Assembly: GCF_000368625.1 (NCBI RefSeq)
Contig: NZ_KB849576.1
Coordinates: forward strand, 62,001 to 126,000
Origin: Acinetobacter schindleri CIP 107287
GTDB lineage: Bacteria > Pseudomonadota > Gammaproteobacteria > Pseudomonadales > Moraxellaceae
Length of the DNA stretch: 64,000 nucleotides
Direction of reading: 5' to 3'
The notes below the pieces were generated by a model that was given only the letters and a program-made list of their open reading frames with translations, had not been told where the DNA came from and made no database searches. Below are positions 23,488 to 31,907 of the stretch, in pieces (positions within the stretch are counted from its first letter, which is position 1; every line of letters starts with the position of its first letter). The position numbers and the translations under genes were made by a program.

Positions 23488-24336
23488 ATGTGCCAGCTGC
23501 TTGGAATGAATTGTGCGACACCGACAGATATTACCTTTTCATTTCGAGGCTTTTCACAGCGCGCAGGGATTACTTCAGATCATGCCGATGGTTTTGGAAT
23601 TGCTTTCTTTGAAGATAAAGCTTGTCGCCTGTTTGTCGACAACCAGTCTGCGGTTGAATCACCGATTGCCGAGCTGATCCGCAATTACCCAATCAAATCA
23701 CGTAATGTGATCGCACATATCCGTAAGGCGACTCAGGGTAAAATCAATCTGGAAAATTCGCATCCTTTTAGTCGCGAGTTGTGGGGACGTCAGTGGATCT
23801 TTGCGCATAATGGTGACCTGCATAATTTTTTTCCAGAGCTCTCAGGCCGTTTTACGCCAGTCGGTAATACCGACAGTGAACGTGCTTTCTGTTATCTGCT
23901 TGATCAGTTAGTAAAGCGCTTTGGTTATCATGAGCCAAAACAGGATCAGATCTTTGATCTGCTGACCGAGATTTCGCCATCCATCGCCGAGCATGGTACT
24001 TTTAATTTTTGTTTGTCCAATGGTCAGGCGCTGTTCACCTATGCCATTACCAAGCTACATTGGCTGGTGCGTGAATATCCGTTTAAGCCTGCACAGCTCG
24101 TTGATATTGAGGTAGAAGTCGATTTTAGCCAAGTGACCACTCCCGAGGACCGTGTCGCTGTGATTACCACGGAACCATTGACACAGAATGAGGAATGGAC
24201 GGCTTTCCAACCCGGCGAAATGATTCTGTTCCAGCATGGAGCAAAAGTACGTTCTCAACTGACCCACGTAGAACGTCTAAAACGTGAGCAACTGGACCCT
24301 TCGCTCAAACGGGTGACACGTGCAGATCAGTACTGA
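23488..24336 (+). CDS. Class II glutamine amidotransferase (YafJ type)
   Basis: A 282-aa N-terminal-nucleophile amidohydrolase domain protein. The catalytic cysteine must become residue 1 after Met removal; this holds for the ATG at 23488 (MCQLLGMN) and not for the ATG three codons upstream, so I chose 23488. Other glutaminase features are the RKATQGK loop, FAHNGDL and GNTDSERAF. No synthase domain is attached. The acceptor substrate of YafJ-type proteins is unknown. Confidence 0.9.
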   Translation: MCQLLGMNCATPTDITFSFRGFSQRAGITSDHADGFGIAFFEDKACRLFVDNQSAVESPIAELIRNYPIKSRNVIAHIRKATQGKINLENSHPFSRELWGRQWIFAHNGDLHNFFPELSGRFTPVGNTDSERAFCYLLDQLVKRFGYHEPKQDQIFDLLTEISPSIAEHGTFNFCLSNGQALFTYAITKLHWLVREYPFKPAQLVDIEVEVDFSQVTTPEDRVAVITTEPLTQNEEWTAFQPGEMILFQHGAKVRSQLTHVERLKREQLDPSLKRVTRADQY

Positions 24337-24350
24337 TCTCGAAGCTAATA

Positions 24351-24378
24351 AAGACAGTGAAAAATACTGTCTTTTTTG
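24351..24378 (+). terminator. Rho-independent terminator
   Basis: AAGACAGT / ACTGTCTT stem followed by T6, after the amidotransferase. Confidence 0.85.
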
Positions 24379-24612
24379 TTTAATATTCATGTAAAAATCA
24401 AAGATTAATAAGAGCTTATAGCTCTTATTGGTTAATTAATATCTGATCTTTTTGCTCAGAATAAATTAATTTTAATTATATATAACAAGTACTTAAATAT
24501 AAAAATACAATTTCACCACTAAAGCCGACTAATTCACTTCATTTTTATTTAAATCAATACTCTATATGCTTCAAGTTATGTGATAAATCCTCAATATTTA
24601 TAGGTGGTCGTA

Positions 24613-25068
24613 ATGAAAATGAAATGGGTTCCAGAATACAATACTGGTATCGATGTGATTGACGATCAGCATAAACGAATTCTCGATTACATTAATGAAA
24701 TCGACGAAATTGATGTCAATACCAATCGTGCGCGTGTTAAGCAAATTCTAGAAAATATTATCGATTACACACAATCGCATTTCACTTTTGAAGAATCACT
24801 TCAAGAAGAGGCGGGTTATAAATATCGTGTACCACATAAACGTGTGCATGATCTGTTCATTAAGAAAATTGAGTCGTATCGTGACCGTTTTGAAATGGGA
24901 CATTCGATTGAAGCTGAATTGCATGAAGTATTATCTAAATGGCTGATCAACCATATTCAGCATGATGATGCGGATTATGTGGGTGCGGTGAAAGAAAACA
25001 TGATCGGCCTGATCAAAGAAAAAGAAAAGAAAAAGGGTAAAAACTGGTTCGCTCGTTTCTTCTCATAA
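24613..25068 (+). CDS. Bacteriohemerythrin
   Basis: A 151-aa single-domain hemerythrin that binds O2 at a non-heme di-iron site. The metal-ligand pattern is visible: DDQHKRI, QSHFTFEE, the PHKRVHDLF histidines and the late INHIQHDDADY segment. The start at 24613 follows AGGTGG; GTG 24604 is in frame but lies over the ribosome-binding site. A lysine-rich tail ends the protein. Possible roles are O2 storage or sensing; no partner gene is adjacent. Confidence 0.92.
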   Translation: MKMKWVPEYNTGIDVIDDQHKRILDYINEIDEIDVNTNRARVKQILENIIDYTQSHFTFEESLQEEAGYKYRVPHKRVHDLFIKKIESYRDRFEMGHSIEAELHEVLSKWLINHIQHDDADYVGAVKENMIGLIKEKEKKKGKNWFARFFS

Positions 25069-25117
25069 AGCAATTTTTCCCTATAACAAAAATTAAAGTC
25101 TAATGATCATTTTGCGC

Positions 25118-25150
25118 AGCAAATCATCTTCGGGTGGTTTGCTTTTTGTT
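25118..25150 (+). terminator. Rho-independent terminator
   Basis: AGCAAATCATC (25118-25128) pairs with GGTGGTTTGCT (25133-25143) around TTCG, then T5. Confidence 0.8.
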
Positions 25151-25207
25151 TTTGATTTTCACCGCTATGCAAGGCAAAATAGCGCTAGATTTTTATAGGA
25201 ATGCATC

Positions 25208-26287
25208 ATGCAGGACAATGCTATGTCAAAATGGTTATCGCCTCTGATGGCTTTTTGTTTATCTTTTCTTATTATTGCGACCCTCGCACCAATAACAGGT
25301 ATTCAGATTGATCGTCAGCTTGATTTCTGGATGTTGTGGTTAGCGACAATGCTGATCCTGGCGCTTCCAGTCTGTTATCTGGAAATTGCTTTAGCGAAAC
25401 GTTCCAAGACCACCGCATTACAGGCATTGTCGAGCCTGACCCGTGAGGCAGACAGTTCACAGCGCTGGCGTGTTGTCGGTTGGCTGGCTGTGGTGTTTAT
25501 TCCATTTCTTGCGGGTGCAATGCTGAATCATGCCTCTAATGTGGTATCGATTGCCAATTTTGAAGTGCAGCAACCAGTCATTCTGGCTGGATTGGCGATT
25601 GCGGCTTTGCTGTTGTCTTTAATTCCACGTCTAATTCTGATGGGAATTACCACTGTAGGCGTGATTGCATCCTTGGTCCTTGCCAATGTCATGGGTACAG
25701 CACTGCCTGAATGGCAACTAACTCCGGTACAATTCTCTGAATGGGGTAACGCAACGGTACTGGCACTGGTGGCCAGCGGTTTAGGCATGGGGTTGTACTG
25801 GCAGTCTAGTTTGGCTGCTGTCAAACAGCAGGATGTAGCGACCAAAACTGTATTACCGATTTGGATTGCACAACTGGTTGCGGTAATTGCTTTTGGTTTC
25901 TTCGCGGTAAAAGCTGAAGTACCTGCATTTGCCTTGATCGCTGCAATTGTAGCTGCTGCCGCACTGATGTTACAGATGGCGCGTGAACAGCTGCAACAGC
26001 GTCAGATAAATGTCATCATTCAATGGGTAATTGTGGCGGTGGCAACACTGGTCTGGTTGATTCCAAATATCACACCAGTATTTAATAACCTGCTGATCCT
26101 TTGGGGGCTGGTGATCAGCCTGATCTATGCCTTGTTTGCTGGTTGGATCATGAAGATCAGTCATCTTCGTAAATCAATGAATTTCAGTTCAGAGGCGTTC
26201 TATAACATCTGGCGTATTGCGGTTCGGGTGGTATTACCAGTGTCGATTGTTGTGGCCATTATTGCAGTGTTAGGGCAGTGGTTCTGA
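25208..26287 (+). CDS. SNF-family sodium-dependent transporter-like membrane protein
   Basis: A 359-aa multi-pass protein with roughly ten hydrophobic segments. It resembles the short bacterial neurotransmitter:sodium symporter (SNF) branch (N-terminal LPVCYLEIALAKRSKTTALQAL echoes the family's PxxxxExxLG...R region). It is shorter than classical NSS transporters (about 440-500 aa), so it may be a divergent or reduced member. The substrate is unknown. Its TGA overlaps the ATG of rnfH, implying translational coupling. Confidence 0.65.
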   Translation: MQDNAMSKWLSPLMAFCLSFLIIATLAPITGIQIDRQLDFWMLWLATMLILALPVCYLEIALAKRSKTTALQALSSLTREADSSQRWRVVGWLAVVFIPFLAGAMLNHASNVVSIANFEVQQPVILAGLAIAALLLSLIPRLILMGITTVGVIASLVLANVMGTALPEWQLTPVQFSEWGNATVLALVASGLGMGLYWQSSLAAVKQQDVATKTVLPIWIAQLVAVIAFGFFAVKAEVPAFALIAAIVAAAALMLQMAREQLQQRQINVIIQWVIVAVATLVWLIPNITPVFNNLLILWGLVISLIYALFAGWIMKISHLRKSMNFSSEAFYNIWRIAVRVVLPVSIVVAIIAVLGQWF

Positions 26288-26613
26288 TGAATCAGTCAGC
26301 GTTGATTTGGGTGGCGTATGCTGCCCCTGAGCAACAGTTTCATATTGCAGTACCGTTTCAGCAGGGCATGACTGCACTGGATGCAATTGCTACAAGCGGC
26401 ATCCGCGATCAGGTGGAATTGCCTGAACCTTTGAATCTGGGAATATTTGGCGTGCGCTTGCAGGATCATGCACAGCTTTTGAATGCTGGGGATCGTATAG
26501 AAATTTACCGTGCGTTGATCATTAATCCTAAGGATATTCGCCGTAAACGTGCAGCGCAAAATCCTGTAGGACGTTATAATAAAGGTAATCGGTCCAAGCT
26601 GTGGCAATCTTGA
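26287..26613 (+). CDS. rnfH: RnfH family protein
   Basis: A 108-aa ubiquitin-like beta-grasp protein of the RnfH/RatB family (UPF0125). It shows VAYAAPEQQFHIAVPF, GMTALDAIATSGI, LNLGIFGVR and GDRIEIYRALIINPKDIRRKRA. The ATG overlaps the TGA of the SNF-like gene. In many genomes this gene follows ratA and faces bamE; here the bamE neighbour is kept but ratA is absent. The function is not established. Confidence 0.9.
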   Translation: MNQSALIWVAYAAPEQQFHIAVPFQQGMTALDAIATSGIRDQVELPEPLNLGIFGVRLQDHAQLLNAGDRIEIYRALIINPKDIRRKRAAQNPVGRYNKGNRSKLWQS

Positions 26614-26680
26614 GGTTGATCAAATGCGTCATAAAATCGGCAAAATGCCAGTAATTTGATAAACCTATGCAGTTAATTAG

Positions 26681-26711
26681 AAAAACCCCTAGAAATACAG
26701 GGGTTTTTTTA
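26681..26711. terminator. Bidirectional terminator between rnfH and bamE
   Basis: AAAACCCC (26682-26689) / GGGGTTTT (26700-26707), flanked by an A-run and a T-run, lying between two convergent genes. Confidence 0.88.
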
Positions 26712-26722
26712 TGAAAAAGCGA

Positions 26723-27121
26723 TTATAGTGGTGGCGCTGTCAGAATCGCTTCTTTTGAACCAGGTAAACCGGGTTGTGACGCTGGAATTGTTTCTAGACC
26801 TTCAATGCGTTCCACAATACCGTTTGGATTGAAGTAGATTTTTAAGTGCTGACCACGTGCAGCAGGAATGTTGGCTTTTTTAGCATAGGTTCCTGGGGTA
26901 TAATTGTAGATGTAGTCCCAGCGTAATGGATTTAAAGGATCTGTCACTGTTGGGCTGCCAAGTAGGAAGCGGACTTGTTGGTGGCTCATTCCCACCTGGA
27001 TTTTAGAGGCTTGTGCTTGAGTTAAAGGTGTTCCTTGAGGAATATCAACTTTGTACACACCTAAGGTCGAACAGCCGACGAGCAATGAAGTGACGAATAA
27101 CGTCAACATGATTTTTTGCAT
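26723..27121 (-). CDS. bamE: Outer membrane protein assembly factor BamE (SmpA/OmlA)
   Basis: A 132-aa lipoprotein subunit of the BAM complex. A signal peptide ends at the lipobox LLVGC (Cys16). The SmpA/OmlA domain is seen as IQVGMSHQQVRFLLGSP, RWDYIYNYTPG and LKIYFNPNGIVERIEG. It is transcribed divergently from fur across about 110 bp, a conserved gammaproteobacterial arrangement. Confidence 0.95.
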   Translation of the reverse strand: MQKIMLTLFVTSLLVGCSTLGVYKVDIPQGTPLTQAQASKIQVGMSHQQVRFLLGSPTVTDPLNPLRWDYIYNYTPGTYAKKANIPAARGQHLKIYFNPNGIVERIEGLETIPASQPGLPGSKEAILTAPPL

Positions 27122-27233
27122 TTTGCTACACTATCCCAAATTAATTATGATGCATTTGATCCAAGGATAGATCATACTGCATCTAAACTTTGTTGCATAT
27201 TCCAACTTTAATTTTGTTGAGAGACCTTTTTAC

Positions 27234-27671
27234 ATGCCTATTTCAAATCAAGATTTACGCAAAGCTGGACTGAAAGTTACCCTGCCTAGAATTAAAATAT
27301 TAGAACTATTAGAAAACTCACGTCAGCACCATTTAAGCGCGGAAGATATCTACAAGACTTTACTCGATCAAGGGGAAGATGTGGGTCTTGCAACTGTATA
27401 TCGTGTGTTAACACAGTTTGAAGCAGCAGGCATTATTCAGCGTCATCACTTTGAAAATAATCATTCTGTATTTGAAATTATGCAGGATGATCACCATGAT
27501 CACCTGGTATGTCAAAACTGCAATAAAGTTGTTGAATTCACCAATGACGTAATTGAACATGAACAGCACGAAGTTGCGAAAAAATTCGGCTTTGAATTAA
27601 CAGGCCACTCACTGAATCTGTATGGTTACTGTGATGAACCTGAATGTCAGGACGCTTATCGTAAAAAATAA
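27234..27671 (+). CDS. fur: Ferric uptake regulator
   Basis: A 145-aa Fe2+-dependent repressor. It has an N-terminal winged helix (about 1-85, LKVTLPRIKILELLE, GLATVYRVLTQFEAAGI) and a dimerisation/metal domain with HHDHLVC-x2-C and a C-terminal cysteine-containing tail. It is divergent from bamE. I could not confirm an autoregulatory Fur box upstream by eye. Confidence 0.97.
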   Translation: MPISNQDLRKAGLKVTLPRIKILELLENSRQHHLSAEDIYKTLLDQGEDVGLATVYRVLTQFEAAGIIQRHHFENNHSVFEIMQDDHHDHLVCQNCNKVVEFTNDVIEHEQHEVAKKFGFELTGHSLNLYGYCDEPECQDAYRKK

Positions 27672-27694
27672 TGCCAGGATGTTCCAAGGTATAA

Positions 27695-27727
27695 AAAACA
27701 GGCTTCAAAGGAAGCCTGTTTTTTTTA
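27695..27727. terminator. Bidirectional terminator between fur and pilU
   Basis: AACAGGCTTC / GAAGCCTGTT with AAAG loop, A-run on one side and T8 on the other, between convergent genes. Confidence 0.9.
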
Positions 27728-27748
27728 TATGAGGATGATGACTTAATC

Positions 27749-28870
27749 TTAAGATTGTCCATCAAAGGTAATATTGCTGCCGGCATTCATGAGATGTGCA
27801 CCACCTTCTTCGGATAACTTGATTTGCAGACGCAGATCGTTTGGAGAGTCAGCATGTTTCAACGCATCCTTATAGCTGATCTGTTTGGCCTTGTACAGGT
27901 CATACAGTGCCTGGTCAAAAGTCTGCATTCCAAGTTCACGTGAACGCTTTATCAAGTCTTTGATTTCATGCACATCACCTTTACGGATCAGATCTGAAAC
28001 TAAAGGTGAGTTGATCAGGATCTCAATTGCGGCGCGCCGGCCTGTACCATCAATGGTTGGGATTAGTTGCTGTGCCACCATCGCTTTCAGGTTTAAAGAC
28101 AAGTCCATAAACAGCTGGTTATGACGGTCTGCCTCAAAGAAGTGAATAATCCGGTCAATGGCCTGGTTGGCGTTATTGGCGTGCAAGGTCGCAAATACCA
28201 GGTGACCGGTTTCCGCAAAGGCAATAGCATAGTCCATGGTTTCACGGGAACGGATCTCACCGATCAGAATCACGTCTGGTGCCTGACGCAGGGTATTTTT
28301 CAGGGCGATTTCAAATGAATCTGTGTCGATCCCGACTTCACGCTGGGTGATGATACAACCCTTATGCTGGTGCACAAATTCGATCGGGTCTTCGATGGTG
28401 ATGATATGACCTTTGGAATTTTCATTACGATAACCAATCAAAGAGGCAAGGGAAGTCGATTTACCGGTACCTGTTGCGCCCACGAAGATGATAATCCCGC
28501 GCTTGGTCATCGCCAGTTCTTTCAGAATTGGCGGTAACTTTAAATCATCCATAGTAGGAATGACGGTTTCAATACGACGCAGAACCATACCCGGCTGATC
28601 ACGCTGCTGAAATGCACTGACACGGAAACGTGCTGATTTGCTGGGATTGGTAATCGCAAAGTTACACTCACGTGTATCGGCAAATTCTTTGCGCTGTTTT
28701 TCCGTCATAATTGAATGCAGAATCTGGCCTACTGCTGGTCCAGGTAATTTGACTGATCCAATCGGCACAATTGAGCCATTCACTTTAATTGAAGGTTCGA
28801 CATCTGCAGTAATGAACAGATCCGATGCCTTTTGTGCCACCATATAGTCGAGCAAGCCGTTAAAATCCAT
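27749..28870 (-). CDS. pilU: Type IV pilus retraction ATPase PilU
   Basis: A 373-aa hexameric secretion-type ATPase that assists PilT in pilus retraction. It shows Walker A GATGTGKSTS (about 130-139), the Asp box ITIEDPIEFVH, Walker B ILIGEIR and the His box TGHLVFATLHAN. It differs from PilT by a longer C-terminal tail. It is in tandem 30 nt after pilT, so they form one operon. Confidence 0.95.
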   Translation of the reverse strand: MDFNGLLDYMVAQKASDLFITADVEPSIKVNGSIVPIGSVKLPGPAVGQILHSIMTEKQRKEFADTRECNFAITNPSKSARFRVSAFQQRDQPGMVLRRIETVIPTMDDLKLPPILKELAMTKRGIIIFVGATGTGKSTSLASLIGYRNENSKGHIITIEDPIEFVHQHKGCIITQREVGIDTDSFEIALKNTLRQAPDVILIGEIRSRETMDYAIAFAETGHLVFATLHANNANQAIDRIIHFFEADRHNQLFMDLSLNLKAMVAQQLIPTIDGTGRRAAIEILINSPLVSDLIRKGDVHEIKDLIKRSRELGMQTFDQALYDLYKAKQISYKDALKHADSPNDLRLQIKLSEEGGAHLMNAGSNITFDGQS

Positions 28871-28900
28871 ACTTCGTCCCCGAGAAAATCAAAACATTTT

Positions 28901-29938
28901 TTATAGGAAAGATTCAGGCTGTTTAGCAGCAGTACGCGCAACTTGTGGGCTGATCACGCCTTTAGATACCAGTGTTTTCAGGCTCTGATCCAGCGTAGTC
29001 ATACCATAGTTGGCACCGGTCTGAATGGCAGAGTACATTTGAGCAACTTTGTTTTCACGGATCAGGTTACGGATGGCCGGAATACCGATCATGATTTCAT
29101 GTGCAGCGACACGACCACCACCATTTTTCTTGAGCAAGGTTTGTGAAACGACTGCTTGTAATGATTCAGACAGCATGGCACGAACCATGTCTTTTTCTTC
29201 GGCCGGGAATACGTCGATCACACGGTCAATAGTTTTAGCAGCAGAAGTCGTATGCAGGGTGCCAAACACCAGGTGACCGGTTTCAGCAGCAGTGAGTGCC
29301 AGACGGATGGTTTCAAGGTCACGCATCTCACCCACCAGGATAATATCCGGGTCTTCACGTAATGCAGAACGTAATGCTTCATTGAAACCATGCGTGTCAC
29401 GATGCACTTCACGCTGGTTGATCAGACACTTTTTGGATTGGTGTACAAATTCAATTGGATCTTCGACGGTCAGAATATGGTCATAACGGTTATCATTGAT
29501 ATAGTCCAGCATCGCTGCCAGTGTCGTTGATTTACCTGAACCGGTTGGACCAGTGACCAGTACCAGACCACGCGGATAGTCACAAATATCTTTAAAAATC
29601 TGCCCCATGCCCAGATCTTCAATGGTTAAAACTTTAGAGGGAATGGTACGGAATACGGCACCGGCACCACGGTTCTGATTAAATGCGTTGACACGGAAAC
29701 GGGCAACGCCAGGAACTTCAAAGGAAAAGTCAGTTTCTAGATTTTCTTCATAGTCACGGCGCTGTTTATCGTTCATGATATCGTAAACCAGCTTGTGCAC
29801 TTCTTTATGTTCCAGGGCAGGCAGGTTAATACGACGAACTTCACCATCAACACGAATCAGTGGTGGCATCCCCGCAGACAAGTGTAAATCTGACGCGCCA
29901 TTTTTAGCAGAAAATGCTAATAATTCTGTAATGTCCAT
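28901..29938 (-). CDS. pilT: Type IV pilus twitching motility ATPase PilT
   Basis: A 345-aa retraction motor for type IV pili, supporting twitching and DNA uptake. It shows Walker A GPTGSGKSTT (about 129-138), LTVEDPIEFVHQ, Walker B IILVGEMRD, the His box TGHLVFGTLHT, and the C-terminal AIRNLIRENK motif conserved in PilT. It is the first gene of pilTU and is divergent from yggS. Confidence 0.97.
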   Translation of the reverse strand: MDITELLAFSAKNGASDLHLSAGMPPLIRVDGEVRRINLPALEHKEVHKLVYDIMNDKQRRDYEENLETDFSFEVPGVARFRVNAFNQNRGAGAVFRTIPSKVLTIEDLGMGQIFKDICDYPRGLVLVTGPTGSGKSTTLAAMLDYINDNRYDHILTVEDPIEFVHQSKKCLINQREVHRDTHGFNEALRSALREDPDIILVGEMRDLETIRLALTAAETGHLVFGTLHTTSAAKTIDRVIDVFPAEEKDMVRAMLSESLQAVVSQTLLKKNGGGRVAAHEIMIGIPAIRNLIRENKVAQMYSAIQTGANYGMTTLDQSLKTLVSKGVISPQVARTAAKQPESFL

Positions 29939-30038
29939 AAAGTCCCCAAAGGCATTTAAATGTTATTTATTTTGATAGAATAATAAGGCTTTCCCACAGC
30001 TTAACCAACACTTAGTTGGGGGGGCAAGGGAAAAAAAT

Positions 30039-30749
30039 ATGAACGAAATGAGAACTCCGTCAATGAAAATGTTGCAACTCGCACGAGATCAGGTATTGGC
30101 CCAAATTCACACTGCATGTCAACAGGCTGGTCGTGATGAACAGACCGTGCAGCTGCTGGCTGTTTCAAAGACACATCCAGCGGAAATCTTGGCGGAAATG
30201 TATGCAGCCGGACAGCGCAGTTTTGGTGAAAACTATTTGCAGGAAGCGCTGGATAAGATTGAAAAGTTGCAGGATCTGGAGATTGAATGGCATTTTATTG
30301 GGCATGTTCAGCGGAACAAGACCAAGCATCTGGCAGAAAAGTTTGACTGGGTACATGGGGTAGATCGTCTGATCATTGCCGAACGTCTGTCTAATCAGCG
30401 CGAAGATAATCAAGTACCCCTAAATATTTGTGTTCAGGTGAATATCGACGGGCAGGATACTAAAGATGGCTGTCAGCCAGAAGAAGTAGCGGATCTCGTA
30501 GCGCAGATCAGCCAGTTACCAAAACTGCGTCTGCGTGGTTTGATGGTGATTCCGGCGCCAAATAATACAGCGGCTTTTGCCGATGCCAAGGCTTTATTCG
30601 AAGCGGTTAAAATGCAACATGCCAAAGCTGAGGATTGGGATACTTTAAGCATGGGGATGTCAGGGGATATGACCGAAGCGATTGCGGCAGGTTCAACCAT
30701 GGTGCGGGTCGGCACCGCCTTGTTTGGGACACGTCCTAAAAAGGATTAA
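30039..30749 (+). CDS. PLP homeostasis protein (YggS family)
   Basis: A 236-aa pyridoxal-5'-phosphate-binding protein with an alanine-racemase-like barrel and no known catalysis; it buffers free PLP. The PLP lysine lies in LLAVSKTHPAE. Other family segments are FGENYLQEALDK, WHFIGHVQRNKTK and the phosphate-binding SMGMSGDMTEAIAAGSTMVRVGTA region (split here). It is divergent from pilT, its usual neighbour in gammaproteobacteria. Confidence 0.94.
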   Translation: MNEMRTPSMKMLQLARDQVLAQIHTACQQAGRDEQTVQLLAVSKTHPAEILAEMYAAGQRSFGENYLQEALDKIEKLQDLEIEWHFIGHVQRNKTKHLAEKFDWVHGVDRLIIAERLSNQREDNQVPLNICVQVNIDGQDTKDGCQPEEVADLVAQISQLPKLRLRGLMVIPAPNNTAAFADAKALFEAVKMQHAKAEDWDTLSMGMSGDMTEAIAAGSTMVRVGTALFGTRPKKD

Positions 30750-30795
30750 CGGATCCATATTTTTAGACAGGTTTTTAGAATTGTTAAGAAAAGTG

Positions 30796-31902
30796 TTATT
30801 GCATTGAGCGGGATAACGCTTTTCTTTGTTGTGGTTCGAGTAATTTTGCCATTAAGCTAGCCAGTAGAACTAAAACCAGCATAGTCGCAACTAGGGCCAG
30901 AACAGCACCCCCTAGCCCATAAGTACGGCTTTGTGGAAAGCAGCCCAAAATAAACAGCAGTAAAGGAAAATGAGTCACATAGAGGGTATAAGAAAAACTC
31001 GCGGACTTTACCCAGACTGGTTGATAATAACTGAGTTTTTGTTGTAGTTGAATCAGCCAGCAGACAAAAGCCAGTCCTATCAACGTGTTAAATGGTACAA
31101 AATAGTTACCACGATAAATTTTAGCCTGATCGATCATATGAAAGTGATAGGCGTCTCTACAGGCAATGAAAAAAGCCAGGCTTAGGCATCCCAGTTTGAG
31201 TGATTTCAAATGATTTAAGACAGACTGTTGAATATGACCAAATGAACTGGCAAAGGCTGTCAGCCATACAAGCAAATAAATCAGAAATTGGGGATTAAGT
31301 GCGGTAAGTGTAATTAACACTAAAGCAAAACTGAGTTTGGCAATAACAGAATGTTTTAAAAAAGGCAAAAAGCCCGCCAGCACATAAAACCAGACCTCAA
31401 AACTTAAACTCCATAGTGGCGCATTGGCAGATAACGTGGGCGTCACAAAGCCATTTAAAAAGAACAGTGAACCCAGAAAATTGTCCCACTCCAGACTATA
31501 GGTGGTACGAATCATCATGCCAAAACTGTTCTGAAACTGATGTGTATGAGAGCTAAAAAAGTAGGGCGCCAGAATATATAATGTTAAGGTCAGGGCAAGG
31601 GCAAACAGGAAAGGCGGTAAAATTCTACGGCAGCGCTGCCGGATATAGTGAGACAGATTAAACTGGCTGTTTTGCTGGATATTATTCTGTATAGAGGTTC
31701 CGATCAGATAGCCACTTAAAGCAAAGAACATCATCACCGCGGCCTGACCAAGCAGCCGAACCCAGGAATACAGTGTTAAATCAAAAGGGGCGATAAAAGC
31801 CTGAAAGCAGTGACTAAATAGCACCACAATTGCACTCACTCCACGCAAGCTTTCCAGTTGTAAACTGAATTCAGCTGAAAATCTGCGTGAAGTCATATTC
31901 AT
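30796..31902 (-). CDS. Acyltransferase family 3 (OafA/YrhL-type) membrane protein
   Basis: A 368-aa integral membrane acyltransferase with about ten hydrophobic segments. The N-terminal LESLRGVSAIVVLFSHC motif, with arginine and histidine at the predicted membrane face, is typical of AT3 O-acetyltransferases that modify surface sugars. The acceptor is unknown. It starts 5 nt after the sbcC stop, so it appears to be the third gene of an sbcD-sbcC operon, which is functionally unexpected. Confidence 0.85.
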   Translation of the reverse strand: MNMTSRRFSAEFSLQLESLRGVSAIVVLFSHCFQAFIAPFDLTLYSWVRLLGQAAVMMFFALSGYLIGTSIQNNIQQNSQFNLSHYIRQRCRRILPPFLFALALTLTLYILAPYFFSSHTHQFQNSFGMMIRTTYSLEWDNFLGSLFFLNGFVTPTLSANAPLWSLSFEVWFYVLAGFLPFLKHSVIAKLSFALVLITLTALNPQFLIYLLVWLTAFASSFGHIQQSVLNHLKSLKLGCLSLAFFIACRDAYHFHMIDQAKIYRGNYFVPFNTLIGLAFVCWLIQLQQKLSYYQPVWVKSASFSYTLYVTHFPLLLFILGCFPQSRTYGLGGAVLALVATMLVLVLLASLMAKLLEPQQRKALSRSMQ

Positions 31903-31907
31903 GAGCG

